The notes under the pieces: model-generated | Database searches by the model: none | What the model saw: the letters and a program-made list of their open reading frames with translations, nothing else | Told to the model about the DNA's origin: nothing | Position numbers and translations under genes: made by a program | From: Cytophagales bacterium | GTDB lineage: Bacteria; Bacteroidota; Bacteroidia; Cytophagales; Cyclobacteriaceae | Length of the DNA: 50,273 nucleotides | Direction: 5' to 3' | NCBI GenBank assembly: GCA_016124425.1 | Contig: WGNT01000011.1 | Location: 1 to 50,273 of the forward strand | Shown: in pieces, positions 7,903 to 17,269 of the stretch | Layout of the letters: every line of letters starts with the position of its first letter | Numbering within the stretch: the first letter of the stretch is position 1

Positions 7903-8294
7903 AAGCGTAAGGGACGATTTTCTATTTTATCAACTAGTTGAAAACAAATTTATCGATTTTAATAATATATAATATTGAACTTTAGTATTTAAAAGAAATA
8001 TTATACTGATAACATTTCCGGTAACGTTTTCAGACGCGATTAATACAATGGAATCGATGATCTATTAATCAACCCGAAAAATGCAATAACCCTTCTATTA
8101 CGAGGTGATCTGCCGCGGCGGATAAAATCAGTCACTTCGATGCTATTTTCGTATTACCACAGCGGTGCCAGTGTCTGGTTAATGTTTTAATGACGAATAA
8201 GGTGGCAATAGATTTTGAACTAGATCCAAAGAGCATAGCCTTGGCCAAGTGAGTATTTTTGCAACGTAGGGATAGGCCAAAATCTACCCCCGGA
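7903..8294. other. Intergenic region upstream of the 942-aa lipoprotein gene
   Basis: These 392 bp hold no gene I can support. They contain the LacI-type operator (8011-8030) and, on the minus strand, a perfect -7 element TAAATTTG (7945-7952) without a clear -33 partner. The part near 8295 shows no terminator with a U-run for the gene that ends there. Confidence 0.6.
8011..8030. promoter_or_regulatory. LacI-type operator, site A
   Basis: The core CATTTCCGGTAACG (8013-8026) is one base from the palindrome CGTTTCCGGTAACG. It matches the reverse complement of the site at 17089-17102 in 13 of 14 positions. It lies 111 bp upstream of the 942-aa lipoprotein start. A central CG-containing palindrome flanked by AAC/GTT is characteristic of LacI-family operators. 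Confidence 0.6.
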
Positions 8295-9920
8295 TTATTT
8301 ATCAGTTAAAGCTTTTGGCCGCGGAATTGAATCGTTGTACTTAGCTTTGCCTAAAAGCCAGCTAAAATCTCCAGAGAGTTGCGGTCCGTTTTTACTGACT
8401 TCCCCATTTATAATTGTATAGATCCCGGCACTTGAATGACAACCCATACAGCTTTCGGTTCCATAAATGGTTATAGCGTTTTTTGGATTTCCTTCTATTA
8501 AATTGGATGCGCTTTGGTTTCCTACTTGAAAAAATGTTTCCATAGTCATATTAGTAAGCAAAGCAATATTTGGATCACCACCCGGCTTGTTTATTACAGA
8601 CTCCGGAACCGTATTGTCGTCTTTGCCATTAGGTCCGGGTAGCGCGTTTTGGTTTAACGGATACTGTGTGTCCACTAGCATATAATACTGCCAAATGCTG
8701 CCTTCTTGTGCAAAATAGGCTTGCATTTGTTCGTTAATGTTTTTTACACGCACTGGAATGTCTACCATTCTAAAAGCCTGCGTTTTCATTACTTTTTCCG
8801 ATGCCCAATACTGATCTGGGTAAATGCTATCTTGCTTTTGCTGATTCTTGCCTGTTAATTGCCAATAATTTCCTTGTGGGCCTTCCATAAACTTAAAGGT
8901 TGTCCCGTTAGACACATCGTAGTTTACCGGGCAAATTTCGCAATTCGGATCACGCAGGGTTGGGTGAATTAACTCCCGCTTACCGTTGACTTCAACAACA
9001 TTCTGATCCAGGTTATCTACGTGCTCAAAAGTGGACCAAACCCACTGCTTTGCGGTCGGGGTTTTTTGGCTTATGTGCATTCCAATTAACCCAATATCTT
9101 TTTTAACTAAATCGCCGGCATCATTATATACATACCCTTCGTCTTGGTAGTAGCGAGATTTAATGTCTGTATCTTCTAGAATCTTCCATGCAAATTTAAT
9201 TTCTACTGCTCCTAAATATCCAGCATTGTAATCTCCTGCAGGAAAATCCGCAATAGCGCCTGTACTTGTGAAATTTAACTGACCATTTATGTTGTACAAT
9301 TGATTCTCTACTACATAATCAAATTCAATCTGATTCATAAGTACCTCGTATACTACCACGTTGCCGTTTTGATCGTACAACTTCCCAGCAAAAGCTTGAT
9401 CAGTTTCATCGGCGATATTGCTAAAGTTGCCGGGATGTGTTGGTGTGTTAGACGATAGTACAATTCTGGCACCGGTATCAGCTAAAGCCTCTTTAGGAAT
9501 TTTTAGTCCAACGTCTGTTCTGGGAGCTCCCCAGGGAGCTGGTTTTTGTCCATCTTCCCGATATACCTGAAAGGCCTCTTTCCATCCTAACCAGGCTGGT
9601 TCTCCAGCATCTGTAAAGTTAGCTTTCGGCGTACCATCTTTAGCTACCGGCCATTGAATCGCCATAAATGCTTGCCAGCTGTAGCGATTAAAGCTTTCAT
9701 TTAAGGCGTAAATATCTCCTTCTTTTTTTAGCTTTTCCTGTAATACAGGGTCTACATCCACCGGGATATTAGGTGAAAATGCAACAGGTGGTGGATTTAC
9801 ATCATGGCTTCCTCCCTCTCCACAGGAGAAGAGCATCATTCCCGGAAATACGAAATAAAAGAGGGCCAGTTTAGTTGTAAATAGAAGTGATACTCGTACA
9901 GAAAAAATTGATAGTTCCAT
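8295..9920 (-). CDS. Mono-haem lipoprotein paired with tyrosinase, function unknown
   Basis: The N terminus is a long hydrophobic signal ending in MMLFSCG, with the lipid-modified cysteine at residue 33. Near the C terminus ESCMGCHSSAGIY gives one c-type haem motif (CMGCH). Another cysteine pair (CEIC) sits mid-protein in the sequence DPNCEICPVNYD. The rest is rich in aromatic and polar residues and I do not recognise a named domain. It is encoded 158 bp downstream of the tyrosinase gene on the same strand, so the two may be co-transcribed. An electron-transfer role for the haem is inferred. Substrate and partner are unproven. Confidence 0.7.
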   Translation of the reverse strand: MELSIFSVRVSLLFTTKLALFYFVFPGMMLFSCGEGGSHDVNPPPVAFSPNIPVDVDPVLQEKLKKEGDIYALNESFNRYSWQAFMAIQWPVAKDGTPKANFTDAGEPAWLGWKEAFQVYREDGQKPAPWGAPRTDVGLKIPKEALADTGARIVLSSNTPTHPGNFSNIADETDQAFAGKLYDQNGNVVVYEVLMNQIEFDYVVENQLYNINGQLNFTSTGAIADFPAGDYNAGYLGAVEIKFAWKILEDTDIKSRYYQDEGYVYNDAGDLVKKDIGLIGMHISQKTPTAKQWVWSTFEHVDNLDQNVVEVNGKRELIHPTLRDPNCEICPVNYDVSNGTTFKFMEGPQGNYWQLTGKNQQKQDSIYPDQYWASEKVMKTQAFRMVDIPVRVKNINEQMQAYFAQEGSIWQYYMLVDTQYPLNQNALPGPNGKDDNTVPESVINKPGGDPNIALLTNMTMETFFQVGNQSASNLIEGNPKNAITIYGTESCMGCHSSAGIYTIINGEVSKNGPQLSGDFSWLLGKAKYNDSIPRPKALTDK

Positions 9921-10078
9921 AATTGCTAGTTATTTAAATAATATTCGTTTTATAATATTGCTTTATTCTACGATTCCAAAATGGAAAATTCTTAAATTGT
10001 TTTTCTTCGGAATAATCGTCAAGCAGCTTTTTCTTTGAGCTAATTGCTCATTTCTTTACCACACTTGATAGTATCCAT

Positions 10079-11713
10079 CTAGTGTATGAGGCGAATACTG
10101 ATAGTAGGATTGCCTATTTCCCTAAAAGGAATCACAGGCCGGTTACCTTCATTGTCCGCACGTGAAAGTTGTATCTCCACCTTCACTTTTCCGTCTGCTT
10201 TTTGTAGTCTTTCGTTTTCAAATTCAAAATCAAAGCTGACAAGTGCTTGTTTTACGCAATTTGTACAATTTCCTGGTTTTGTTGCTTGGAAGAAGAATCT
10301 CGTCTGTAGCAATTCTCCACCTAGATACACGGAAACTGTAAAAGCACCTGGTATTTTTAAACGATTCACATTTTTAACTCTGAGGGACACGTGAGAGGCA
10401 TTGTTTAGTGTGAATTCACTTTTATTGGATTGGCCTTTATTGGCAGTACGACTTAAGGAAATTTCGGTGGCTGAAAAATTTTCAGGCATTGTAAGTGGAA
10501 GAGGCAGCTCTATGTAATTGACCCCCATTTTATTTAGATCGATTGTCTGATCCACAGTTAGTCCTAATGTTTTGGTAAAAGGGTCAATAATATTTAATCC
10601 AACTCCATCGATCCAATCGGTACTATCGCCCGCAGCCTGAACATTTTTCTTAAAATCCTCAACGTTGGTCGTGTGGTTTAATTTTTGCCATTGCCACATC
10701 AAACGATCCCAATTTGCATGGAATAACCAAAAAACGGGTTCAAATCCAGTCACATCCTGACTGGCAGTAGTAAGTCCGTTCGCATTATGAATCATATCAT
10801 GGGCATGCATCAATGTTTCTGAACCAGAAACAAAATTCCCATTTTTATCCAATCCATTAAATGCATTCCATGAGGGCAGTTGAATAATTTTATCTAGGTA
10901 AACTTTATCAGTATTGGTGGGATCATGGGTGGCATCTCTGAGATATTTCCATTTTTCAGCATTGTAAGTGGCTGCATCATTTCTCTTAATGCTACCATCT
11001 GGTGTAAATGGTTGATCTCCGGTACCAGCCTGTTCAGGGTACTGACTCAGAAATTCCTGAGGAACTTTGTATGTAGCGAATGGCCCTTCTGAAAAGATCT
11101 CCGGATATCGATCATCGGAGATGTCCCAATAAGGGAGGGTCACATCCTCACATCCGGGAATAGTGCGTAATGCATTTTCAAATTGAAGAATATATGCCCG
11201 ATGCCAAGCTAAAAATGGATGAATATGATGTTCACAATAGGTTGGACCTGGATACCAATGGATTCCTCCTAATTGGTAAAAACTATTCGGATCATTGTTG
11301 TCCAGATCCATAAGGCCCTGAAATGCTTTGATAAGGTTTTCCTTTTCAAGCCCCTGAATATCATTAATATTTTTCCTCTGTCTTAGGCTTGAATCTTCGG
11401 CAATAGAAGCTTGTTTATTTTTGAATGCCTCTAAAGCTGTTTGATCTTTGGGACAGCCATGGGTAAGCCAATTTCGAAAAGAGAAAAGCTTGTTTTGGTT
11501 CCATTTGGCCTTATCCTTAGGCATGATTTGGTAATAGACGTAATAATAGATTTTTGCGCTCAAATTACTTACCTGAGTATAGTCTCCCAGATCAAGAGCC
11601 CAATTCATGCAGCTAAGATCTTGAGCATCAAAGAAATATTGGACTTCATTGTCCCAGACAGGTTCGGCAATTATAGATGAAAAATCAGGATTGTTTAGTT
11701 CTGCTTTGGTCAT
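10079..11713 (-). CDS. Tyrosinase-family type-3 copper protein
   Basis: Tyrosinases hydroxylate phenols and/or oxidise catechols to quinones at a binuclear copper site. The CuA site is visible at residues 150-172: H152 in GGIHWYPGP, the histidines of EHHIH, and H171 in FLAWHRAYI, followed by LPYWDISDD. The CuB site is also present: LMHAHDMIH near residue 305, and FEPVFWLFHANWDRL with the third histidine. About 140 residues precede CuA and about 130 follow CuB; the C-terminal part looks beta-rich and contains a CTNC cysteine pair. No signal peptide is visible, so the protein is cytoplasmic or exported with a partner. All six copper ligands seem present, so it is probably active. The natural phenol is unknown. 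Confidence 0.9.
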   Translation of the reverse strand: MTKAELNNPDFSSIIAEPVWDNEVQYFFDAQDLSCMNWALDLGDYTQVSNLSAKIYYYVYYQIMPKDKAKWNQNKLFSFRNWLTHGCPKDQTALEAFKNKQASIAEDSSLRQRKNINDIQGLEKENLIKAFQGLMDLDNNDPNSFYQLGGIHWYPGPTYCEHHIHPFLAWHRAYILQFENALRTIPGCEDVTLPYWDISDDRYPEIFSEGPFATYKVPQEFLSQYPEQAGTGDQPFTPDGSIKRNDAATYNAEKWKYLRDATHDPTNTDKVYLDKIIQLPSWNAFNGLDKNGNFVSGSETLMHAHDMIHNANGLTTASQDVTGFEPVFWLFHANWDRLMWQWQKLNHTTNVEDFKKNVQAAGDSTDWIDGVGLNIIDPFTKTLGLTVDQTIDLNKMGVNYIELPLPLTMPENFSATEISLSRTANKGQSNKSEFTLNNASHVSLRVKNVNRLKIPGAFTVSVYLGGELLQTRFFFQATKPGNCTNCVKQALVSFDFEFENERLQKADGKVKVEIQLSRADNEGNRPVIPFREIGNPTISIRLIH

Positions 11714-11952
11714 AAGATTTTCTCTTTAGTATAAATTATTTCTTTGAACAGTTGATACTATTTCTTTTTTCAGTTTAAAGGCAAAACATTTTGTGTATGG
11801 TTTGTTGGGTTGGTTTGGTCACCAAATCGGTAAATAAAACTTGGCGGCAGGTATTACCGGATAAACCCCTTACAACTAAGCATCAATCTAGCTATTTATT
11901 TTATTTAAAAAGAATTTATTAAAATATATTTTTATTTTTTTGAAACTTTACG

Positions 11953-11989
11953 TACCTATATATTTAAAATATAATTTAAATATATGGTA
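11953..11989. repeat. Long AT-rich palindrome
   Basis: TACC-T-ATATATTTAAA (11953-11968) pairs with TTTAAATATAT-GGTA (11975-11989). This gives 15 bp with a single bulged T around a 6-base loop. It lies about 240 bp upstream of the tyrosinase start and about 170 bp downstream of the DUF1501 stop. It could be an operator, a cruciform or a transcript end; there is no decisive sign. Confidence 0.6.
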
Positions 11990-12117
11990 TAAGTACTATT
12001 TTTCAGATAATGTTGGCTTTGACTATGTCAGCACAGTAGCAGAAAAAAAAGAGAATTCAGCCAAAATTATTCAATTTGGATTCTCCAGAGACAGGTGAAA
12101 AACTTGCTTATTATTAT

Positions 12118-12135
12118 TGAAGCCCCCAAGCTTCA
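12118..12135 (-). terminator. Hairpin after the DUF1501 gene
   Basis: TGAAGC (12118-12123) pairs with GCTTCA (12130-12135), 25 bp beyond the DUF1501 stop. On the minus strand it is followed by an AT-rich stretch (ATAATAATAAG) rather than a U-run, so the terminator is only plausible. Confidence 0.4.
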
Positions 12136-12159
12136 TGAAATAGACGGCCTGTTGTTTTT

Positions 12160-13608
12160 TCAAGTTAACAGGTCTTTTACTACCGTACCATGAACATCGG
12201 TCAGGCGATACCTTCTACCCTGATGCTTAAAATTTAACCGTTCATGGTCCACTCCCATCAGGTGCATAAGGGTAGCCTGAAAATCATGTACATGCATTGG
12301 ATTCTCGACGATATTATAACCCAGGTCATCCGTTTGCCCGTACGAAAATCCCTTTTTCACCCCGGCTCCAGCCATCCACATGGAGAAACATTTCGGATGA
12401 TGATCTCGTCCGTACGTTGTTTTGGTGATTTGGCCCTGCGAATAACTGGTTCTCCCAAATTCACCTCCCCAAATGACCAAGGTATCCTCCAAGAGTCCAC
12501 GCTGTTTCAAATCCCGAATCAGTGCTGCAGTGGGTTGATCCGTTCCTTTGGCCATTTTCTGGATGTCATTCGGGAGATTACCATGCTGATCCCATCCCTT
12601 ATGGTACAATTGGATGAATGTTACATTTTTCTCCGCCAATCTTCTTGCCAAAAGGCAGTTGGCCGCATAGGTACCCGGGATATGCACATCAGGCCCATAC
12701 ATCTCCAGTATATGGTCCGGTTCTCCAGAGATATCCATCGTCTCCGGTACCGAAGTTTGCATCCTGTAGGCCATTTCATACTGGGCTATTTTAGAATTGA
12801 TTTCCTCGTCGGGATTGGAATCAAAAGTATGCGCATAAAGTGCTTTTAAATGATCTATATACTTGGATCGGTCTGCGCTTCCGACACCGGGGGGATCATT
12901 TAAATAGAGTACCGGGTCCTTTCCCGACCGGAACTGTACGCCCTGATGCTGCGAAGGCAAAAACCCATTCCCCCATAGCCTACCATAAACAGGTTGCGCC
13001 CCTGACCTTCCGGTGGAAACTAATACGCAAAATGCGGGTAAATTTTCATTTTCACTTCCCAAGCCATAGCTTACCCATGAACCTATAGATGGCCTTCCTG
13101 CCTGTTGGGAACCCGTTTGGAAAAACGTAATGGCCGGATCATGGTTGATGGCCTCTGTATGCATGGATTTAATAACACAGATTTCATCAGCTATGGAGCC
13201 AATGTGGGGTAAAAGCTCGCTGACGTACAACCCTGATTTACCTCGCCTTTCAAAATCAAATCGTGAACCAATCATAGGTAGGGATTTTTGCCCTGCCGAC
13301 ATCCCTGTCAGTCGTTGCCCCTGCCTAACCGAATCCGGAAGTTGTTCCCCCGTACGCTTAATCAGTTCTGGTTTATAATCGAACAATTCAAACTGGGAAG
13401 GACCCCCGCTTTGGAATAAATAAATGACCCGTTTGGCCTTTGGAGGAAAGTGGGTACCGCGTAAAATCCCATTTGCCGGATTTGTATTCGCATGGGAAGA
13501 AAAGGGATTGGTCAAACTGGCTAAAGCCATCCCTCCAATTCCAAACCCTGCTTTGGTTAGAAATTCCCTTCTGGAATAGTGGTTCACATGTGAACACAAT
13601 GCTGACAT
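12160..13608 (-). CDS. DUF1501 protein (sulfatase-like fold, Tat-exported)
   Basis: DUF1501 proteins share the alkaline-phosphatase/sulfatase fold and are abundant in Planctomycetes and some marine Bacteroidota. Their substrate is unknown. The N terminus carries a twin-arginine signal (SRREFLTKAGFGIGGMALAS, residues 12-31). Characteristic segments include YLFQSGGPSQFELFDYKP, FQTGSQQAGRPSIGSWVSYG, FIQLYHKGWDQHG, LVIWGGEFGRTSYSQG and GRDHHPKCFSMWMAGAG, the last holding the conserved metal-site histidines. The gene starts 5 bp after the stop of the PSCyt1/DUF1549/DUF1553 gene. This pairing is the standard arrangement for the two families, and one transcript is almost certain. Confidence 0.92.
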   Translation of the reverse strand: MSALCSHVNHYSRREFLTKAGFGIGGMALASLTNPFSSHANTNPANGILRGTHFPPKAKRVIYLFQSGGPSQFELFDYKPELIKRTGEQLPDSVRQGQRLTGMSAGQKSLPMIGSRFDFERRGKSGLYVSELLPHIGSIADEICVIKSMHTEAINHDPAITFFQTGSQQAGRPSIGSWVSYGLGSENENLPAFCVLVSTGRSGAQPVYGRLWGNGFLPSQHQGVQFRSGKDPVLYLNDPPGVGSADRSKYIDHLKALYAHTFDSNPDEEINSKIAQYEMAYRMQTSVPETMDISGEPDHILEMYGPDVHIPGTYAANCLLARRLAEKNVTFIQLYHKGWDQHGNLPNDIQKMAKGTDQPTAALIRDLKQRGLLEDTLVIWGGEFGRTSYSQGQITKTTYGRDHHPKCFSMWMAGAGVKKGFSYGQTDDLGYNIVENPMHVHDFQATLMHLMGVDHERLNFKHQGRRYRLTDVHGTVVKDLLT

Positions 13609-13613
13609 AACCT

Positions 13614-16600
13614 TTATTGTTTGGTATAAAAATCGAAATGATTAAACATTAAATTGGCGACCATGGTAAGGGCTGCTGTTTTGTCCAAAGGCAAGCCTTG
13701 ATCTACCTTTGACGCACCTACCTGTACCAAAGCCTCAATGTCACTTTTATTTTCACGGAACCGAAGCAATTCCTCCGAAAACATTTCCTTGAAAATCTGC
13801 ACTTCCATTTCGGTTGGCTTTCTTCCGGTGACCCGTCTAAATCCATATACCAATTGATCTTCCAACTGAATGCCTCCTTCTTTCTGCATTTTTTCGGCAA
13901 GGACGCGGGAAGCCTCTATGATTTGCGGGTCATTCATCAAAACCAAGGGTTGTAGCGGAGTATTGGTTTCTTGTCGCTGAACCATACAATCCTCTCTTCC
14001 CGGCACATCAAATGTGGTCATCGCTGGCGCCGGAGATGTCCTCCTGATAAAGGTGTACATGCTTCTACGATACAGATCTTTTCCCTCATCGGGATCGTAG
14101 GTGCGTAAAAAATTGGAAAATTCTCCTTTTTCTTCCCACAATCCTTCCGGTTGATAAGGTTTCACACTTGGCCCGCCAACCTCTTCCACCAAAAGACCAC
14201 TGGCATGTAAATAACTGTCGCGGATAAATTCCCCTATAAGCCTATGTCTTGGACCCCTCGCTAAATAAACATTGTCCGGATCCATCTCCATCAATTCTTT
14301 GGTCGCCAAAGACTGCTGCTTGTACGTGGCAGAGGTTACCATTTTCTTCACCAACGCTTTAACATCCCAACCTGATTCGATAAAATCTACGGCTAACCAA
14401 TCCAAGAGTAAAGGATGAGAGGGCAACTCCCCCTGACTTCCAAAATCCCCAACCGTAGGGACTATTCCCCTACCGAAAAATTGATTCCAATATCGGTTTA
14501 CCGTCACCCTACTTACCAGCGGATGATCGGGATGGGTAAGCCATTTTGCCAATCCCAATCTGTTCTTGGGCCATTCTTTCTGTAAAGAAAGTAAAATTGA
14601 CGGAACATCGGCCTGCACTTCTTCAAGAGGCAAATTGTATTCTCCCCTATCCAAAATATAGGTTTTCCGAAGACGATCTCTTTCCTTCATGACCATTACT
14701 TCCTTCTTGTCTTCGAGCATTTTTAGCTGCTCCTGTCTTAATCCTTTCAGGGATTCGTTCTTATTCCGGGCTTCCTTATTTGTGTGATAGTCGAGGTGTT
14801 GCTTTATATCAGAAAGTTCATATTCTTTGATTTGGGTAGAAGTACCATGACGATGCAGTTCTGCAACTTCAAGTGCTGTCAGTACCCTGTCATAAAGGTA
14901 GAGTTCATCCAAGCCTCCCGTATAAATACCATTATCCCCACCGAAGGCCCTATAGCTTCTGGCCAGCCTTAATGGCCTGTTAGTCGGCACGCCCCTGCTA
15001 TCATTGACTGGTAAAATACTTTTATAGAGGTTGTCCACTAAAACAATTATGGGAAAGGGTTTTCCATTGATATATAGTTGTGTTCCGGAAGCAGCCGCAG
15101 AACCATTGTAGGTAAGGGCAATATGGGTCCAATCTTCCATTTTAATTGGATCCTTAGTGATTATATGGATACAATTATCTGGTAAAGCATTAATGATCCT
15201 CACCTGTACCCTATTGGTACTATCCAGAAAAACCTCATATCCCCTGAAGAAATTGTTTTTATTTCCGGAATTAGCTAAAAGAGACCGATAGGATTCCCTA
15301 CTTTCCGGCCTAGCCCAGAACGAAAAAGAAAACGCAGACGTCATTTCAAACAGTCCCTGTCCCGGAATTTCCAAAAAGTCCAATTCATTCTTAAAACGCA
15401 TACCCTTACCAGTAGGAGAAGGTATAATTTCCGGACTGCCTTTAACCTTCGCTGAAATCTTTCCAGATTTATCCAGGGTACTGCCATCTCCGTATTCATC
15501 TAAATCAATATGGGCCATCAACCCCATTTTTAGCGTCTTTTCAGGTAACCATTGTGGAACTAAGCTCCCCTTGTCCACTTGTTGCATAAAATTTTGTTGC
15601 ACCTTGGTCTTTTCTTGTTCCAATGCGCGAATTTTAGCCTTTAACCTCTCTAGATCCCTTTCCTCATCATCTTCCAAATACAACAATAATGGCCCCGAAT
15701 TCCCGTCATTTCCCGTCATACCCAACTCATCCATATTGTTGAAGAAAGCTGCCATGCTATAATAGTCCTTTTGGGAAAGGGGATCGAATTTATGGTCATG
15801 GCACCTGGCACAATCTAACGTCAATCCCAAAAAAGCCTTGCCTATGGTCTCAGATCGATCAAGTACATTTTCCAATCGGTATTCCTCGTCGATTATGCCT
15901 GCTTCAGAATTTGTCTGGTTATTACGGTTAAAGGCAGTTGCCAAAATTTGCTTTTTGGAGGGGTTAGGCATCAAATCACCAGCCACCTGCCATTCGATAA
16001 AACGATCATAGGGCATGTTCTCCTTAAAAGCCTCAATAACCCAATCTCTCCATGGCCACATCATCCTATATCCATCTGCATGCAATCCATTCGAATCTGC
16101 AAACCGTGCGACATCTAACCAATCCAACGCCATCCTCTCTGCATAAGCAACCGTGGACAATAAATGATCCACCACTTTTTCATAGGCATTCGAGGAGGTA
16201 TCCGTTAGAAAGCGATCCACAAGATCCAAATCAGGCGGCAAGCCTGTTAAATCAAGGCTAACTCTTCTAATTAACCGTTCTTTATCAGCTGGATAACTGG
16301 GAGTTAAACCGATTTGATCTAATTTAGCCATGACAAAGAAGTCAATCTCATTAGTGGGCCAAGAGGTATCGGAGACCGGGGGTAGCATTCCTTTTTCCGG
16401 CTTGATATATGCCCAATGTGGCTTATATTTCGCTCCTTGTTCTATCCATCTAATAAGGATAGCCTTTTCCGTTGACGAAAGGGTCAGGTTAGATTGAGGA
16501 GGGGGCATTTGTTGTTCCGGATTTTCTGAAACCAACCTTTCATATACATTACTTATATGCAGATTTCCCGGTGATATAGCTACTTCATGTCTATTTTCAG

Positions 16601-16844
16601 CTAAAGGTCCATAGGCTCCTTCAGCATTATCGAGTCGTAAACCAGCTTCTCTTGTATTGGCATCGGGACCATGACAGGAAAAACAGCGATCTGACAAAAT
16701 CGGCTTTACATGGATATTATAATCGATTTCAGCGGGTATAGAGCGTTCTGCAATTACCACATCAGCAGGCTTTTCAACCCCACATGATACTAGGGTGATG
16801 ATGCAAAATACTATACAAATGACCCGGTAATAGATGATACCCAT
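13614..16844 (-). CDS. PSCyt1-DUF1549-LamG-DUF1553 lipoprotein (Planctomycete-type cytochrome)
   Basis: This large periplasmic protein pairs with DUF1501. I chose the start at 16844 because it gives a clean lipoprotein signal (MGIIYYRVICIVFCIITLVSCG). The frame stays open with a start at 16946, which would add 34 residues. Counted from 16946, the PSCyt1 haem motif CFSCH is at residues 88-92. DUF1549 follows (LTGLPPDLDLVDRFL, MALDWLDVARFADSNG) with a second CARCH motif. A LamG/concanavalin-like module spans roughly residues 480-700 (FSFSFWARPES, DWTHIALTYNG, GLDELYLYDRVLTA). A coiled segment precedes DUF1553 (RVTVNRYWNQFFGRGIV). A redox or carbohydrate-binding role is inferred. The upstream region shares a LacI-type operator with the divergent LacI gene. 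Confidence 0.9.
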   Translation of the reverse strand: MGIIYYRVICIVFCIITLVSCGVEKPADVVIAERSIPAEIDYNIHVKPILSDRCFSCHGPDANTREAGLRLDNAEGAYGPLAENRHEVAISPGNLHISNVYERLVSENPEQQMPPPQSNLTLSSTEKAILIRWIEQGAKYKPHWAYIKPEKGMLPPVSDTSWPTNEIDFFVMAKLDQIGLTPSYPADKERLIRRVSLDLTGLPPDLDLVDRFLTDTSSNAYEKVVDHLLSTVAYAERMALDWLDVARFADSNGLHADGYRMMWPWRDWVIEAFKENMPYDRFIEWQVAGDLMPNPSKKQILATAFNRNNQTNSEAGIIDEEYRLENVLDRSETIGKAFLGLTLDCARCHDHKFDPLSQKDYYSMAAFFNNMDELGMTGNDGNSGPLLLYLEDDEERDLERLKAKIRALEQEKTKVQQNFMQQVDKGSLVPQWLPEKTLKMGLMAHIDLDEYGDGSTLDKSGKISAKVKGSPEIIPSPTGKGMRFKNELDFLEIPGQGLFEMTSAFSFSFWARPESRESYRSLLANSGNKNNFFRGYEVFLDSTNRVQVRIINALPDNCIHIITKDPIKMEDWTHIALTYNGSAAASGTQLYINGKPFPIIVLVDNLYKSILPVNDSRGVPTNRPLRLARSYRAFGGDNGIYTGGLDELYLYDRVLTALEVAELHRHGTSTQIKEYELSDIKQHLDYHTNKEARNKNESLKGLRQEQLKMLEDKKEVMVMKERDRLRKTYILDRGEYNLPLEEVQADVPSILLSLQKEWPKNRLGLAKWLTHPDHPLVSRVTVNRYWNQFFGRGIVPTVGDFGSQGELPSHPLLLDWLAVDFIESGWDVKALVKKMVTSATYKQQSLATKELMEMDPDNVYLARGPRHRLIGEFIRDSYLHASGLLVEEVGGPSVKPYQPEGLWEEKGEFSNFLRTYDPDEGKDLYRRSMYTFIRRTSPAPAMTTFDVPGREDCMVQRQETNTPLQPLVLMNDPQIIEASRVLAEKMQKEGGIQLEDQLVYGFRRVTGRKPTEMEVQIFKEMFSEELLRFRENKSDIEALVQVGASKVDQGLPLDKTAALTMVANLMFNHFDFYTKQ

Positions 16845-16946
16845 ACGGAAACTATCTATATCTATACAAGCACGCGGTTTCCCTTTAAGTAAGTATTCGT
16901 CCATACTATTCCTCATTTTGGCAGTTTTTTCAATTGCTAAGCGCAC

Positions 16947-17269
16947 CTAGCTAGCCAAAGAAATTGAAAGCACGCCACCCTATTCAAATTTACAACGGTA
17001 ATAAAGATGAAATTTAATTCCAAATTACTTTTATTCCACAACACAAAAAATCATTTCAATAAAACATTTCGCCTTTTTATATCGTAACCGTTACCGGAAA
17101 CGTTTACATTTCAAAAATCTTTAAAAAAATATAGTTATTTTGGTCTTTAGGCTAGCAGGTCAAACTCTTCACCATTGAAAGCGGAGATCCAAACGTGCTT
17201 ATCGTGTGAACAAATGTGTTAATTTGCAAAAGATACTACAGAAAATACAGTTAAGCCTTAAAAACACAC
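16947..17269. other. Divergent control region between the PSCyt1 operon and the LacI gene
   Basis: This region has no gene. It contains the LacI-type operator at 17086-17105. On the minus strand TAAATTTG (16985-16992) is a perfect -7 element, but the nearest TTTG is 28 bp away, longer than usual. Confidence 0.6.
17086..17105. promoter_or_regulatory. LacI-type operator, site B
   Basis: AACCGTTACCGGAAACGTTT centres on CGTTACCGGAAACG (17089-17102), palindromic except for one symmetric pair. It lies between divergent genes, about 165 bp from the LacI start and 145-245 bp from the PSCyt1 gene start. The near-match at 8013-8026 supports a shared regulon. Confidence 0.65.

Larger units (their letters stand above)
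11714..12159. other. AT-rich intergenic region upstream of the tyrosinase gene
   Basis: No gene is supported in these 446 bp. The stretch 11890-12000 is extremely AT-rich and contains a long palindrome (11953-11989). A hairpin at 12118-12135 may end the DUF1501 transcript. Confidence 0.6.

Noticed and set aside
11855-11868. TATTACCGGATAAA, a possible third LacI-type site upstream of the tyrosinase gene
   Set aside because: It keeps the central TTACCGGA but loses the outer CG and AACG arms (only 9 of 14 positions match site B and it is not palindromic), so it is likely chance.
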